Positions 44,657 through 58,384 of a stretch of DNA of 64,000 nucleotides are shown piece by piece. The DNA lies in NCBI GenBank assembly GCA_009760885.1, contig CM019721.1, positions 21,073,639 through 21,137,638 of the forward strand, read 5' to 3'. Position numbers and translations under genes: made by a program. The DNA is from Achatina immaculata. Its lineage: Eukaryota > Mollusca > Gastropoda > Stylommatophora > Achatinidae. The notes below the pieces were generated by a model. That model did no database searches. It had not been told where the DNA came from and saw nothing but the letters and a program-made list of their open reading frames with translations. Position 1 is the first letter of the stretch, and each line of letters opens with the position of its first letter.

Positions 44657-47600
44657 ACTGAATACACATGAATCACAACACTTACTAAAAATAGTTAGTT
44701 CTGAACATCTCAATGAAAACACATAAATCACAATGTTCACTAAAAATAGTTAGTTCTGAACATCTCACTGAATACACAAGAATCAAAAGACTTACTAACA
44801 GTAGTTATTTCTGAACATCTCACTGAATACACAAGAATCACAATGCTTACTAACAGTAGTTAGTTCTGAACATCTCACTGAATACACAAGAATCACAACA
44901 CTTGCTAGCAGTAATTAGTTCTGAACATCTCACTGAATACACAAGAACCACAACACTTAATAACAGTAGTTAGTTCTGATCATCTCATTTAAAACACAAG
45001 AATCACAATACTTACTTATAGTAGTAAGTTCTGAACATCTCACTGAAAACAAAAAGAATCACAACACTTACTAAATGTAGTTATTTCTGAACATGCCACT
45101 GAATACACAGGAATTACAACACTTACTAAAAATAGTTAGTTCTGAACATGTCACTGAAAACAAATGAATCACAATCCTTACTAACGGTAATTAGTTCTGA
45201 ACACCTCACTGAATACACACGAATCACAATACTTAGTAGAAGTAGTTAGTTCTGAATATCTCACTTAATACATATGAATAACAATGCTTACTAACAGTAA
45301 TTAGTTCTGAAGATCTCACTGAATACAGATGAATCACAATGCTTAGTAACACTATTTAGTTCTGAACATCTCACTGAATAGACATAATTCACAACACTTA
45401 CTAACAGTAGATAGTTCTGAACATCTCACTGAATACAGAATAATTGCAACACTTGCTCACATTAGTTATGTCTAACATCTCATTAATACACAAAAATCAA
45501 AACAATTAATAAAAATAATTAGTTATGAAAATCTCACTGAATACACAAGAATCACAACACTTACTAACAATAGTTAGTTCTGAACATCTCACTGAATACA
45601 CAAGAATCACAACACTTACTAACAGTAATTAGTTCTAACATCTCACTGAATAAACAAGAATCACAACACATACTAACATTAGTTATTTATAACATCTCAC
45701 TGAATACACAAAAATCACAACACTTAATAACAATAGTTAGTTCTGAACATCTCACTGAATACACAAGAATAACAATGCTTACTAACAGTAGTTAGTTCTG
45801 AACATCTCACTGAATACACAAGAACCACAACACTTAATAACAGTAGTTAGTTCTGAACATATAACTTAAAACACAAAACTCACATTGCTTACTAACAGTA
45901 GTTAGTTCTGAACATCTCACAGATTAGTCAAGAATAACAACACTTACTAACAGTAGTTAGTTCTGAACATCTAACTGAATACACAAGAATCGCAACGTTT
46001 ACTAACAGTAGTTAGTTGTGAACATCTCACTGAATAGACACAAATCAGAACACTTAATAACAATAGTTAGTTCTGAACATCTCACTGAATACACAAGAAT
46101 CACAACACTAACTAAAAATAGTTAGTTCTGAACATCTCACTGGAAACACATGAATCACAATGTTCACTAAAAGTAGTTAGTTCAGAATATCTCACTGAAT
46201 ACACAAGAATCAGAAGACTTACTAATAGTAGTTATTTCTGAACATCTCACTGAATACACAAGAATCACAATGCTTACTAACAGTAGTTAGTTCTGAACAT
46301 ATCACTGAATACACATGAATCACAAAACTTACAAGCAGTAGTTTGTTCTGAACATATCACAGTATATACAGAAATCACAATGCAAATTAACCATAGTTAG
46401 TTCTGAACATCTCACAGTATACACATGAATCATAACACTTACTAACAGTAGTTAGTTCTGAAAATATCACTGTATACACATGAATCACAACAGTTACTAA
46501 CAATAGTTAGTTCTATCATTTGATTGTATACACAAGAATCACAATGGTAACTAACAGTTGTTAGTTCTGAACATCTCACTGAGTACAAATGAATCATAAC
46601 ACTTACTAACAGTAATTAGTTCTGAATATCTCAATGAATACACACGAATCACAATGCTTAATAACAGTAATCAGTTCTGAACATCTCACTGAATACACAT
46701 CAATGACAACACTTACTAGCAGTAGTTAGTTCTGAAAATCTCATTGAATACACATGAATCACAGTGCTTACTAACAGTAATTTGTTCTGAACATCTCACT
46801 GCATACACATGAATCACAATGTTTAGTAACAGTAGTTAGTTCTGAACATCTCACGGAATACACAAGAATCACAATACTTACAAACTGTAGTTAGTTTTGA
46901 AAATCTCATTGAATACACAAGTATTGCAACACTTACTAACACTAGTTATTTCTAACATCTCACTGAATACAGAGGAATGACAACACTTATTAACAATAAT
47001 TAGTTCTGAACATATCACTGAAAAACAAGAATCACAAATCTTCCTAACAGTAGTTAGTTCTGAAAATCTCACTGAATACACAAGAATAACAACGCTTACT
47101 AACAGTAGTTAGTTCTGAACATCTAACTGTATACATATTAATAACAACGCTTAATAAAACAGTTACTCCCGAACATCTCACTGAAAACACACGAATCATA
47201 TTTCTTACTAACCGTAATAAGTCCTAACATCTCATTGAATACACAAGATTCACAACACTTACTAACAGTAGTTAGTTCTGAACATCTCACTGAAAACACA
47301 AGAATCAAAACACTTACTATCAGTAGTTAGTTCTGAACATTTCATTGAATGTACAAGAATCGTAACACTTACTAACAGTAAGTAGTTCTGAACATCTCAC
47401 TGAATACAAAAAGAATAACATCACTTACTAACAGTAGTTAGTCCAAAACATCTCACTGAAAACACAAGAATCGCAACACTTGCCGGCAGTAATTAGTTCT
47501 GAACATCTCTCTGAATAGATGAGAATCACAATGCTTACTAACAGTAGTTAGTTCTGAACATCTCACTGAATACACAAGAATTACAACATTTACTAACAGT

Positions 47601-49140
47601 AGTTAGTTCTAACATATCACTGAAAACACATGAATCGCAACACTAAATAACAATAGTTAGTTCTGAACATCTCACTGAATACACAAGAATCACAACACTT
47701 ACTAAATATAGTTAGTTCTGAACATCTCACTGAAAAAACATGAATAAGAACACTTACTAACAGTAGTTAGTTCTGAACATCTCACTGAAAACACATGAAT
47801 CATAATTCTTATCAACCGTAATTAGTCCTAACATCTCACTGAATAAACAAGATTCACAACATTTACTAACAGTAGTTAGTTCTGAACATCTCACTGAAAA
47901 CACAAGATTCACAATGTTTACTAACAGTAGTTATTTCAGAACATTTCACTGAATACACGAGAATCATAACACTTACTAACAATAGTTAATTCTGAGTATA
48001 TCACTGAATACACAAGAATAACAACACTTACTTACAGTAGTTAGTTCTGAACATCTCACTGAATACACAAGAATCACAACGTTTACTAACAGTAGTAAGT
48101 TGTGAACATCTCACTGAATACACAACAATCACAACACTTACTAACAGTAGATAGATCTAACATCTCACTGAATACACAAGAATTACATCACTTATTACTT
48201 TTGTTATTTTTAACATCTTTCTGAATACACAAGAATCACAACACTTAATAAGAATAGTTGGTTCTGAAAATGTCACTGAAAACACAGCAATAAGAACGCT
48301 TAATAACAGTAGTTAGTTCTGAACATCTCACTGAAAACACAAGAATCACAATGTTTACTAACAGTAGTTAGTTCTGAACATTTTATTGAATGCATAAGAA
48401 TCGTAACACTTACTAACAGTAGATAGTTTTGAACATCTCACTGAAAACACATGAAGCACAACGCTTACTAACAGTAGTTAGTTCTGAACATCTCACTGCA
48501 TGCACAAGAATCACAAACTTACTCACAGTAGTCAGTTCTGAACATCTCACTGTATACACATGAATCACAATGCAAATTAACCATAGTTAGTTTTGAACAT
48601 CTCACTGTAGACACAGGAATCATAACACTTACTAACAGTAGTTAGTTCTTAACATCTCACTGTATACACATGAATCACAACAGTTACTAACAATAGTTAA
48701 TTATATCAACTGATTGTATACACAAAATCACTGCATTATCTAACAGTAGTTAGATACTGAACATCTCACAGAATACACATGAATCACAATACTTATTAAC
48801 AGTAATTAGTTCTGAACATCTCACTGAATACACAAGAATCACAATGCTTACTAACAGTAGTTAGTTTTGAACATCTCACTGAATACACATGAATCACAAC
48901 ACTTACTAGCAGTAGTTAGTTCTGAACATCTCACTGAATACACATGAATCACAATGCTTACTAACAGTAATTAGTTCTGAACATCTCACTGAATACACAT
49001 GAATCACAATGCTTAGTAACAGTAGTTAGTTTTGAACATCTCACTGAATACACAAGAATCACAACACTTACTAACAATAGTTAGTTCTGAACATCTCACT
49101 GAATAGGCAAGAATCACAACACTTACTAACAGTAGTTAGT
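44657..49140. repeat. 55-bp minisatellite, middle part (about 81 units)
   Basis: This continues the 36141 array on the other side of LINE F. Same unit, no exon seen. Confidence 0.95.
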
Positions 49141-51125
49141 TCTGAACACTCCTTGCACAGTAACATGAAGCAACATTTAATAGAAACTCTTCTAGCTAGA
49201 ACAAAACTCACTTCATAATAGTTCTAACCTACTATTAGAAAAACTCACGATGATCTCTGTCTAAAATGATAGCACAATCTAACCTATGATACAACCCTCA
49301 CTAATGGGAAGAATCGTACTCAAGAATCATTCTCATAATCACAATCGTAATCAACTGATACTGCGCAAAGTTCACATTCTCATTCTAATAATCCCCCCCC
49401 CCTTTCCCCTTATGTAAAAGACCAGAGCTTAAATGTCATCTACCATTTCTACTTTCTTTATTCCTGAACGTTTCTTGTTGAGAAAGTCTAAACTTCATGA
49501 AATCGCCTGTTTACAGACCTTGGTCTAGTCTCTCAAAAACAATATATAAAAACATGTCCAGAGAAAGCTCAGTAAAACTCATCAAAATCTCGGGATGTCA
49601 ACGTAGGAAAAAAAATGACCCTCAGTGAAAAACTAACTGGACGTTCCAAATGTAACTTTCATAAAACATGTCAGGAAAATTTTCACGACCACCCGTGAAT
49701 TTTTCGAGGTTCTAGCCTGAACTTTCTTTGACCTATCTACGACAAAAGAAGTAAGGGGTTATAATCAAACCGTAAAAAATACTTGATTTATCACAGATTA
49801 TATCCCTTAGATAGAATACTGTCACGGATATACCCACTCACTTAAAGTAGATATTTGACTATCAAATATCTAAAAAAATACTTTAACAGATAACTCTCAC
49901 TAGAGGTGAGCTATAAACACTCATTTCCAAAGCTGACCATGCAGCTACATAAATTGCCTGCACTCACATTGTGTACAAAATAGTACATTGAACAATTCTG
50001 GAGCTAAGCATAAATACACACACATATATACAACATTTTAGTAATGAGCTCTTTGAATTACACTATCTATTTCTCTGATATAGAAATAGGATAAGAGCAA
50101 AGGGTGGACTCATTACCCGAAGAACACTATCCAATTAGTGTCTTTTGTGCTTTTCTTTATAATCTTACGTTTTTTTATATTCCTGGCCACAGGAATACTA
50201 TCAGAAATTGAAGAAGTGTTAACTCCCGAGGGGGTCACCATGGATGTGGGCCCATCCATACCCTAAAAGGTAGTATTCTCCGCCCCTAATCTAGCCGTCG
50301 CCATTTTATAGAGTTTTTGAAGTGGAACAGAGGCCCCCGAAGAGTAGCCTTTCCATTCATTTCGAACATAGCTCAACTTCAAGCTTAGAACGGCGTGCAT
50401 GGATTCTATACGCTACACTGTCTCCCACTGCTTAGAACGGCATGCATGGATTCTGTATGCTACACTGTCTCCCATTGAAATGTTTGGCATTTCCATACGT
50501 TCATTGTGGATCGTTTTCTGTCAGGAGCGAGACTTATTTAACTGGCGAAATACTTAAAGGAACGTACGGTGCTGTTGCATCGACCTAATCTCCGTAGGGT
50601 CCTCCCCATAGTACCGAACATGGGGGCGCAACAAATTATCCATGAGTAGCCAAGGGTGCCTGCCGTATAAAAAGAAGGGGGACACCCCAGTACTTTCATT
50701 CACGTTCATACGAATGGCTCCCACTGCCATTGATAAGAACACATCCCATATGTGTGGAATCTCGTGCACATGATTTGACAAAATGTCAAAGAGGGTGCGA
50801 TGCTTTCTTTCATTCCTGGCATAGCTCTGTGGGTCATACAAGCCGTAGTAACGTGCTGAACATCGAGCTGTTTGAAGAGTTGTCTCAACGAATTATTCAC
50901 AAGCTCAGCCCGATTATCCGTTACCACTACAGATGGGGTGGAGTGACGCGGGATTATCCGCTGCAACAATACCTCAGCCACCATGTGGGCTGTCTTGTCT
51001 GGTACTGGGAAACATTCTGGCCATAGAGTTAGCCAGTCTAAGACATGAAGGATGTATTTATTCCCAGCCAGGGTCAGCGGATACGGACCTGAGAAATCCA
51101 ACGAGATCTTTTGAAATGGGATGCA
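49141..51125 (-). mobile_element. Gypsy-type element, duplicated 3' part (integrase end and LTR)
   Basis: This near-copy of 51432-53413 (offset 2,291 bp) reads on the minus strand. It holds part of the integrase core (SLDFSGPYPLTLAGNKY, VVVTDNRAELVNNSLRQLF), a frameshift, then RNERKHRTLFDIL and GVSPFFLYGRHPWLL. About 1.1 kb of untranslated sequence follows with a 51-bp doublet near 50390-50490, and then a purine-rich tract (GGGGAAAGGGGGGGGGG, 49393-49409) and a putative LTR. The upstream end is cut at 51125 inside integrase, where it fuses to the 55-bp array at ATGCAC. Confidence 0.85.
49143..49376 (-). repeat. Putative 3' LTR of the gypsy element, duplicate copy
   Basis: On the minus strand this follows the polypurine tract, begins about TGTGAAC and ends about GTGTTCA. 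The length is roughly 230 bp. The exact borders are uncertain because the neighbouring array also contains TTCTGAAC. The other copy is at about 51434-51667. Confidence 0.4.
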
Positions 51126-51431
51126 CAAGAATCGTAAAACTTACTAAAAGTAGATAATTTTGAACATCTCACTGAAAACACATGAAGCACAACTATTTCT
51201 AACTGTAATTAGTTCTGAACATCTCACTGAATACACATGAATCACAACACATACTAACAGTAGTTAGTTCTGAACATCTCACTTAATACATATGAATCAC
51301 AGTACTTACTAACAGTAGTTAGTTCTGAACATCTGACTGAATACGCAAGAACACAACACTTACTAACAATAGTTAGTTCTGAACATCTCACTGAATAGGC
51401 AAGAACACAACACTTACTAACAGTAGTTAGT
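51126..51431. repeat. 55-bp minisatellite segment between the two gypsy copies
   Basis: About five and a half units of the 55-bp array. Their order of variants matches the array portion just left of 49141, so the 2.29-kb tandem duplication included array and retroelement together. Confidence 0.88.
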
Positions 51432-54400
51432 TCTGAACACTCCTTGCACAGTAACATGAAGCAACATTTAATAGAAACTCTTCTAGCTAGAACAAAACTC
51501 ACTTCATAATAGTTCTAACCTACTATTAGAAAAACTCACGATGATCTCTGTCTAAAATGATAGCACAATCTAACCTATGATACAACCCTCACTAATGGGA
51601 AGAATCGTACTCAAGAATCATTCTCATAATCACAATCGTAATCAACTGATACTGAGCAAAGTTCACATTCTCATTCTAATAATCCCCCCCCCTTTCCCCT
51701 TATGTAAAAGACCAGAGCTTAAATGTCATCTACCATTTCTACTTTCTTTATTCCTGAACGTTTCTTGTTGAGAAAGTCTAAACTTCATGAAATCGCCTGT
51801 TTACAGACCTTGGTCTAGTCTCTCAAAAACAATATATAAAAACATGTCCAGAGAAAGCTCAGTAAAAGTCATCAAAATCTCGGGATGTCAACGTAGGAAA
51901 AAAAATGACCCTCAGTGAAAAACTAACTGGACGTTCCAAATGTAACTTTCATAAAACATGTCAGGAAAATTTTCACGACCACCCGTGAATTTTTCGAGGT
52001 TCTAGCCTGAACTTTCTTTGACCTATCTACGACAAAAGAAGTAAGGGGTTATAATCAAACCGTAAAAAATACTTGATTTATCACAGATTATATCCCTTAG
52101 ATAGAATACTGTCACGGATATACCCACTCACTTAATGTAGATATTTGACTATCAAATATCTAAAAAAATACTTTAACAGATAACTCTCACTAGAGGTGAG
52201 CTATAAACACTCATTTCCAAAGCTGACCATGCAGCTACATAAATTGCCTGCACTCACATTGTGTACAAAATAGTACATTGAACAATTCTGGAGCTAAGCA
52301 TAAATACACACACATATATACAACATTTTAGTAATGAGCTCTTTGAATTACACTATCTATTTCTCTGATATAGAAATAGGATAAGAGCAAAGGGTGGACT
52401 CATTACCCGAAGAACACTATCCAATTAGTGTCTTTTGTGCTTTTCTTTATAATCTTACGTTTTTTTATATTCCTGGCCACAGGAATACTATCAGAAATTG
52501 AAGAAGTGTTAACTCCCGAGGGGGTCACCATGGATGTGGGCCCATCCATACCCTAAAAGGTAGTATTCTCCGCCCCTAATCTAGCCGTCGCCATTTTATA
52601 GAGTTTTTGAAGTGGAACAGAGGCCCCCGAAGAGTAGCCTTTCCATTCATTTCGAACATAGCTCAACTTCAAGCTTAGAACGGCGTGCATGGATTCTATA
52701 CGCTACACTGTCTCCCACTACTTAGAACGGCATGCATAGATTCTGTATGCTACACTGTCTCCCATTGAAATGTTTGGCATTTCCGTACGTTCATTGTGGC
52801 TCGTTTTCTGTCAGGAGCGAGACTTATTTAACTGGCGAAATACTTAAAGGAACGTACGGTGCTGTTGCATCAACCTAATCTCTGTAGGGTCCTCCCCATA
52901 GTACCGAACATGGGGGCGCAACAAATTATCCAGGAGTAGCCAAGGGTGCCTGCCGTATAAAAAGAAGGGGGACACCCCAGTACTTTCATTCACGTTCATA
53001 CGAATGGCTCCCACTGCCATTGATAAGAACACATCCCATATTTGTGGAATCTCGTGCACATGATTTGACAAAATGTCAAAGAGGGTGCGATGCTTTCTTT
53101 CATTCCTGGCATAGCTCTGTGGGTCATACAAGCCGTAGTAACGTGCTGAACATCGAGCTGTTTGAAGAGTTGTCTCAACGAATTATTCACAAGCTCAGCC
53201 CGATTATCCGTTACCACTACAGATGGGGTGGAGTGACGCGGGATTATCCGCTGCAACAATACCTCAGCCACCATGTGGGCTGTCTTGTCTGGTACTGGGA
53301 AACATTCTGGCCATAGAGTTAGCCAGTCTACGACATGAAGGATGTATTTATTCCCAGCCAGGGTCAGCGGATACGGACCTGAGAAATCCAACGAGATCTT
53401 TTGAAATGGGATGCACGGAATGTCTGTCTCTTGCAGCAGTGCATTCTTATGTAGAATACTGGGTTTCCGACAACGGCCACAAGACTCTATATGTTGGTAG
53501 CAATCCTGAAACATGCTTGACCAATAATAATGAGAAGCCAACGCATAATACACCTTGTCTCGACCCATATGTCAATTTTCTTCATAGAATTGTAACAACA
53601 TATGATACTGGAGATAGCTAGGAACGTACAATCGCAATCGTACCTTCGGTTGATTAGGCTTGGAAAGAAAATATACTCTGTCCTGATGTAACATGAAGTT
53701 CTTATACTTCGGGGCAGTAGTTCCTGCCGCTTCAAGAGACACTTTGATTTTGGTTATTTCAGGATCTCGTCCCTGCTCATTCACTAGATCAGATCGATCT
53801 ATGTCTAGGATGGGTTCCTCAGATTCCGTATTGGAGGGGATGTACCCTCTGTAGTAATCCAATGGATAGTGATTTGCATTTATCGCCGCAATCTCTTTGG
53901 CATTTTCACTGAGCTCTTCGTCTTCCGTAGCTACCACAGGTTCTGGATTATTTATCCTGGAAAGGAGGTCAGCCGAAAAATTTCGACAACCTTTGATATA
54001 TTGGAGCTCCATATCTAAGCCGCAGAGATTCAACATCTATCGCTGCACCCTGGTATTCTGAATCTCCTGTATGCTTATAAATGCATCCACTAAGGGTCTA
54101 TGGTCAGACTTTACTACGAAGTATCTACTCACCAGGAAATATCTTAACTTCTGCATGGCATAATAGACAGCATGCGCTTCTCTCTCGACCACTTAGTCTG
54201 AGAGCACAACAGCTTCTGCAAAAGGAAATATGATGGTTCTTCAACTGAGAGCTCATCAGAAGTGGAAGCTGTCTGCACTAAACAGACTTCAACCACAACA
54301 TTGGAGGCATTTGTATACATGGTAACTGGTTTCTGCAAATCAGGATGCGAGAGAAGTGATATCTTCACTAGGCGATCCTTCAGAAACTCGAACGCCATTT

Positions 54401-55858
54401 GACAGTCTGAAGACCATTTGAATATATGACCCTTCTTGGTGAGGTCAACTATAGGAGCCACAATCTCCGAAAAATGGGGAATGAAACGTCGATAGTAACT
54501 ACACGTCCCCAGAAAACAGCGAACCTCCTTCACATTCAAAAGAGATGAGATTTCGCCAATGGCTCTGAGCTTCTCAGGATCAGGATCCTGACTGACTGAT
54601 GACATAACCGAGATACTTGGTCTCTGAGGCCGCAAAGTGGCATTTCGGTGGTTTAAGCTTGACCTTGTGTTCGAGCAAACGGTTGAATACCGTCTGAAGA
54701 TTGCGAACATGGTCTTCGAACATTCCATCAACGAACAACTATATATTGTCGATATAGACTTGAGCAAACTTTCCTAAGTCTTGAATACTGTGTCCGTGAG
54801 TGTGACAAAGCTAGATGGTGCCCCTTTTAAAACAAATGCCATAAAACTCCAACTGAAACAGCCAAAATGGCAGCTAAAGGCTGACTTCTACTGTGCATCA
54901 TCAGACAAGTGAATGGACCAAAAGCCACATCGAGTATCCAAAGTGCTGAAAAACTTGGCTTTGTCAATCGTGCTAAGAATATCCTCAATGTGTGGCAAAG
55001 GATACGACAATGAACGCGTCACAGCATTGAGTGCATGGTAGTCGCAACAGAAACGATGCGTACAGTCTTTCTAAGTCACCAAGACAACTGGTGATGACCA
55101 CTCTAAGATTGTGCAGGAAATGATTCCATCACGCAACATATTCTCAACGGCCTTCTCAATCACCTCTCTACTCACTAACGGAGTACGATATGGTTTCCTG
55201 GAGATTGGTGGATGATCGCCTGTATCAATTTCCATCCGAGCTGTCGAGGTCTGAGAAATCTCGGAATCAGTCAAGGCAAAGACATCATTGTTCTGTGTCA
55301 ACAAACTGGATATTATGTCTGTGTGCACATCAGGCCACTAAACTTGTCAAACGATAGTCTCGCGACGACTTTCAGTTGTTGACTCCTCAGTACTAGAATT
55401 CTGCTCAGCAGAATCGACTGACTCTGTGAGTGGTGTCAACTTGCCTAAAACGCAACCTCGTTTTAGTTTGATAAACTTGCTGGACTGATTGATTACTATC
55501 AACACGGGATAGTGATTAGTGTGGAGCTCACAAACGGAGTCTACTAACTCTATCTCTGGTTGTGACAGTAAGAATGGTGTGTCAATACCCTGAACCATAT
55601 AAGAACTACCAGAGGAGTAATATGGTTGGGCTTTTACCATCAGAGGAATAAGATTGATAGAATGTAGAGAAAGAAGAGAAGAACGCTGGATACGAAGAAT
55701 AGAGGCAATGTGTGCATCTAACTCTAAAGGGACCTTTTTGCAGTGAATGTTAAGTGTTTAGATTTGTAGTCTATAACAGCACCAGATCGAGACAGAAAAT
55801 CATCCCCAAGAATGGCGGACTGGTTTATGTTCAAAATAAACAATTCAATTTAATATAT
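51432..55858 (-). mobile_element. Ty3/gypsy-type pol, 5'-truncated and decayed
   Basis: On the minus strand from 55858 downward: end of the protease (SAILGDDFLSRSGAVIDYKS), linker, RT with RKPYRTPLVSREVIEKAVEN, DYHALNAVTRSLSYPLPHIE and FFSTLD. The catalytic box reads YIDN followed by a stop (near 54745) instead of YIDD. Next come YRRFIPHFSEIVAPIVDLTK, an RNase H start reading YTNASN instead of YTDAS, the integrase Cys pair (ESCGRCRKPS), the core SLDFSGPYP and TDNRAEL, and YDPQSYARNERKHRTL after a frameshift near 53131. A polypurine tract and LTR follow to 51432. Several stops and shifts make it inactive. Gag and a 5' LTR are absent. Confidence 0.9.
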
Positions 55859-55873
55859 ATTTAGAAGACTTCT
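55859..55873. repeat. Junction of gypsy and 55-bp array 2
   Basis: The bases AGAAGACTTCT (55863-55873) recur at 56156-56166 and belong to the second 55-bp array. They flank the LINE D fragment and may be its target duplication. Confidence 0.5.
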
Positions 55874-56155
55874 TAGCCACTGACAGCAATTATAAGGAAA
55901 GATGCTGGCGAAGGTTGGGACATGTGCTCCGAATGAGTGACAACTCAATACCAAAATAGCACTAAGATGGACACCACAGGGGGACAGAAGTAAGGGTAGA
56001 CCAAAAGAGACACGGAGAAGAACAACAGAAAGGATGTTGAGCAATAGAGGGCTCACCTGGGCAAGAGCACAAAAAAAGGCGGATGACAGGCATTTGTGGA
56101 AAACCCTTCCAGAAGCCCCATGTGCCCTGGGCACTTAAGGTTCAGAGAGAGAGAG
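55874..56155 (+). mobile_element. LINE family D, short 3' fragment with (AG)n tail
   Basis: This matches 18815-19098 of the longer copy: RRLGHVLRMSDNSIPK near the start, then frame shifts, then the shared end CCCTGGGCACTTAAGGTTCA and a GAGAGAGAGAGA tail. The predicted minus-strand frame here is a shadow. Confidence 0.88.
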
Positions 56156-57650
56156 AGAAGACTTCTGATAGTCTAAACTAAAGATAAACACTTCATCTTC
56201 CCAGACTGGAAGAAGACTTTTTGTAGTCTAAGCTGATGACAAACATTTCATCTTACCAGTGAAGTAGTAGACTACTGGTGGTCTATGTATAAGATAAGCA
56301 CTTCCTCTTCTCAAACAGGCAGAAGACTTCTTGTAGTCTAAGCTAAAGGTAAACACTTCATCTTACCAAAGAAGTAGAACACTCTTTTGAAGTCTAAGCT
56401 AAAGATAAACACTTCATCTTGACAGGTAGCAAGGTTCTGGTAGTCTAAAGTCATGCTGTCATTTCATATTACCAGACATTTAGCAGACTTCCTGTAGTCT
56501 AAGCTAAAGATAAACATTTCATCTTACCAGACAGATAGCAGACTTCCAGTAGTCTAAGCTAAAGATAAATAATTCATCTTACTAGACAGGAAGCAGATTT
56601 CCTGTAGTCTAAGCTAGAGATAAACACTTCATCTTACCAGACAGAAGACTTCCAGAAGTCTAAGCAAAAGATAAACACTTCATCTTAAAAATCATGTAGC
56701 AGACATCTGGGGTACTTTGCTAAAGATAAATACTTCATCTTACCTGACAAGTTGCAGTCTTCTGATAGTCTAAGCTAAAGATAAACACTTCTTCTTACCA
56801 GACAGGTAACAGAATTCTGATAGTCTAAGCTCAAAATAAAAAATCCATCTTATAAGGCAGGTTGAAGACTTTGTGTAATCTAAGCTAAAGATAAACACTT
56901 AATCTTACCATACAGGAAGCAAATTTCCTGTAATCCAAGCTAAAGATAAACACTTCATCTTACCAGACAGGAAGCAGATTTCCTGTAGTCCAAGCTAAAG
57001 ATAAACATTTCATCTTACCAGACAGAAGACTTCCTGAAGTCTAAGCAAAAGATAAACACTTGATCTTAAAAATCAAGTAGCAGACTTCTGATAGTCTAAG
57101 CTAAAGATAAACACTTCATTTTCCCAGACAGGTAGAAGACTTCTTGTAGTCTAAGCTCAAGATATAAACTTCATCTTACCAAACAGGTAGCAGACTTCTT
57201 CTAGTCTAAGCAAAAGAAAAACACTTCATCTTAAAAATCAAGTATCAGACTTCTGATGATCTAAGCTAAAAATAAACAATTTATCTTAACAAGACAGGTA
57301 GAAGACTTTTTGAAATCTAAGCTAAAGATAAACACTTCATCTTACCAGACAAGTAGTAGACTTCTTGTAGTCTAAGCTAAAGATAAACACTTCATCTTAC
57401 CAGACAAGTAGTAGACTTCTTGTAGTCTAAGCTAAAGATAAACACTTCATCTTACCAGACAGGTAGTAGACTTCTTGTAGTTTAAGCTAAAGATAAACAC
57501 TTCATCTTACTAGACTTCTGGTGTTCTATACTAAACATTTCATCATACCAGACAGGTAGTAGACTTCTGATAGTCTAAGCTAAAGATAAACAATTCATAT
57601 TATCAGACAAGTATAAGACTTCTAGTAGTCTAAGCTAAAGATAAACACAA
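56156..57650. repeat. 55-bp minisatellite 2 (about 27 units), exon-like unit
   Basis: The unit is 55 bp: AGTCTAAGCTAAAGATAAAC, then ACTTCATCTTACCAGACAGG and TAGTAGACTTCTTGT. On the minus strand each unit contains an acceptor-like TTTATCTTTAG, then 31 bp, then a donor-like GTCTG-GTAAGATGAAG. It lies in an intron of the minus-strand gene. Confidence 0.92.
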
Positions 57651-58029
57651 ATTTATGAACTATATTATGATATCAGGCTGGTCGGCTGGAATCTGATAAC
57701 CAGAGTTATGGAAACAAGATCTGAGGGCAGTACTTCTTATATATCTTATATCCTTCCCATGCTGTTAAATGTCACATAGGGCTCGCAAGGTAGTTCGCCA
57801 AATTTTTCCTGTCTTCGGTGAGTCTTTCAACCTCATCAAGGGATTTTATGCCTGTTAATTTGGCAGTACAGTGAAGCTATATTCTGACCTTCGTTTATAT
57901 TGTGCTCCATAACACGTGCTGTTCTGTGTTCTCAGTGGCATATTCATCTGCTAGGTTTAGTCAAACCTGTAACATCTGACAATTAGCAACTGTCTCTACA
58001 TGTAGCTTGGGAGTATATTTCATCTGTGA
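57651..58029 (-). mobile_element. Intron segment with LINE family A fragment
   Basis: 57735-57865 reads on the minus strand as the end of family A (KLTGIKSLDEVERL, then a frame change and RALCD) with the TATAAGATATA-type tail. The flanks 57651-57734 and 57866-58029 are single-copy with no exon that I can support. Confidence 0.7.
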
Positions 58030-58384
58030 CAATTGATATATCTCACTTGTGACTATTTCACATGTCACAATCAAAATATCTCACCTGTGACAATCAACTT
58101 ATATCATCTGTGACAATCAAGATTTTTTCACATGTGGCAATCAGTATATCTCACACATTATAATCAATATATCCCACATGTAACAATCAATATATCTCAC
58201 ATGTAACAATCAATATATCCAACATGTAAGAATCAATATTTCTCACATGTGACAATCAGGATATCTCAGCAGTGACAGTCAATATATCTCACCTGTGACA
58301 ATAAATATATCTCACCTGTGACAATCAATATATCTCACCTGTGACAACCAGTATATCTCACCTGTGACAGTCACTATATCTCAC
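58030..58384. repeat. 23-bp minisatellite starting at an exon donor site, copy 1
   Basis: The unit is TATCTCACCTGTGACAATCA plus ATA. On the minus strand each unit reads GATTGTCACAG-GTGAGATAT: the last 11 bases of the adjacent exon and a consensus-quality donor. It is degenerate at the far end, regular next to the exon. About 15 units. Confidence 0.92.

Noticed and set aside
50730..53621. Plus-strand frames of 74 to 132 residues over the gypsy integrase
   Set aside because: They are antisense shadows of the integrase, which has recognisable motifs on the minus strand.
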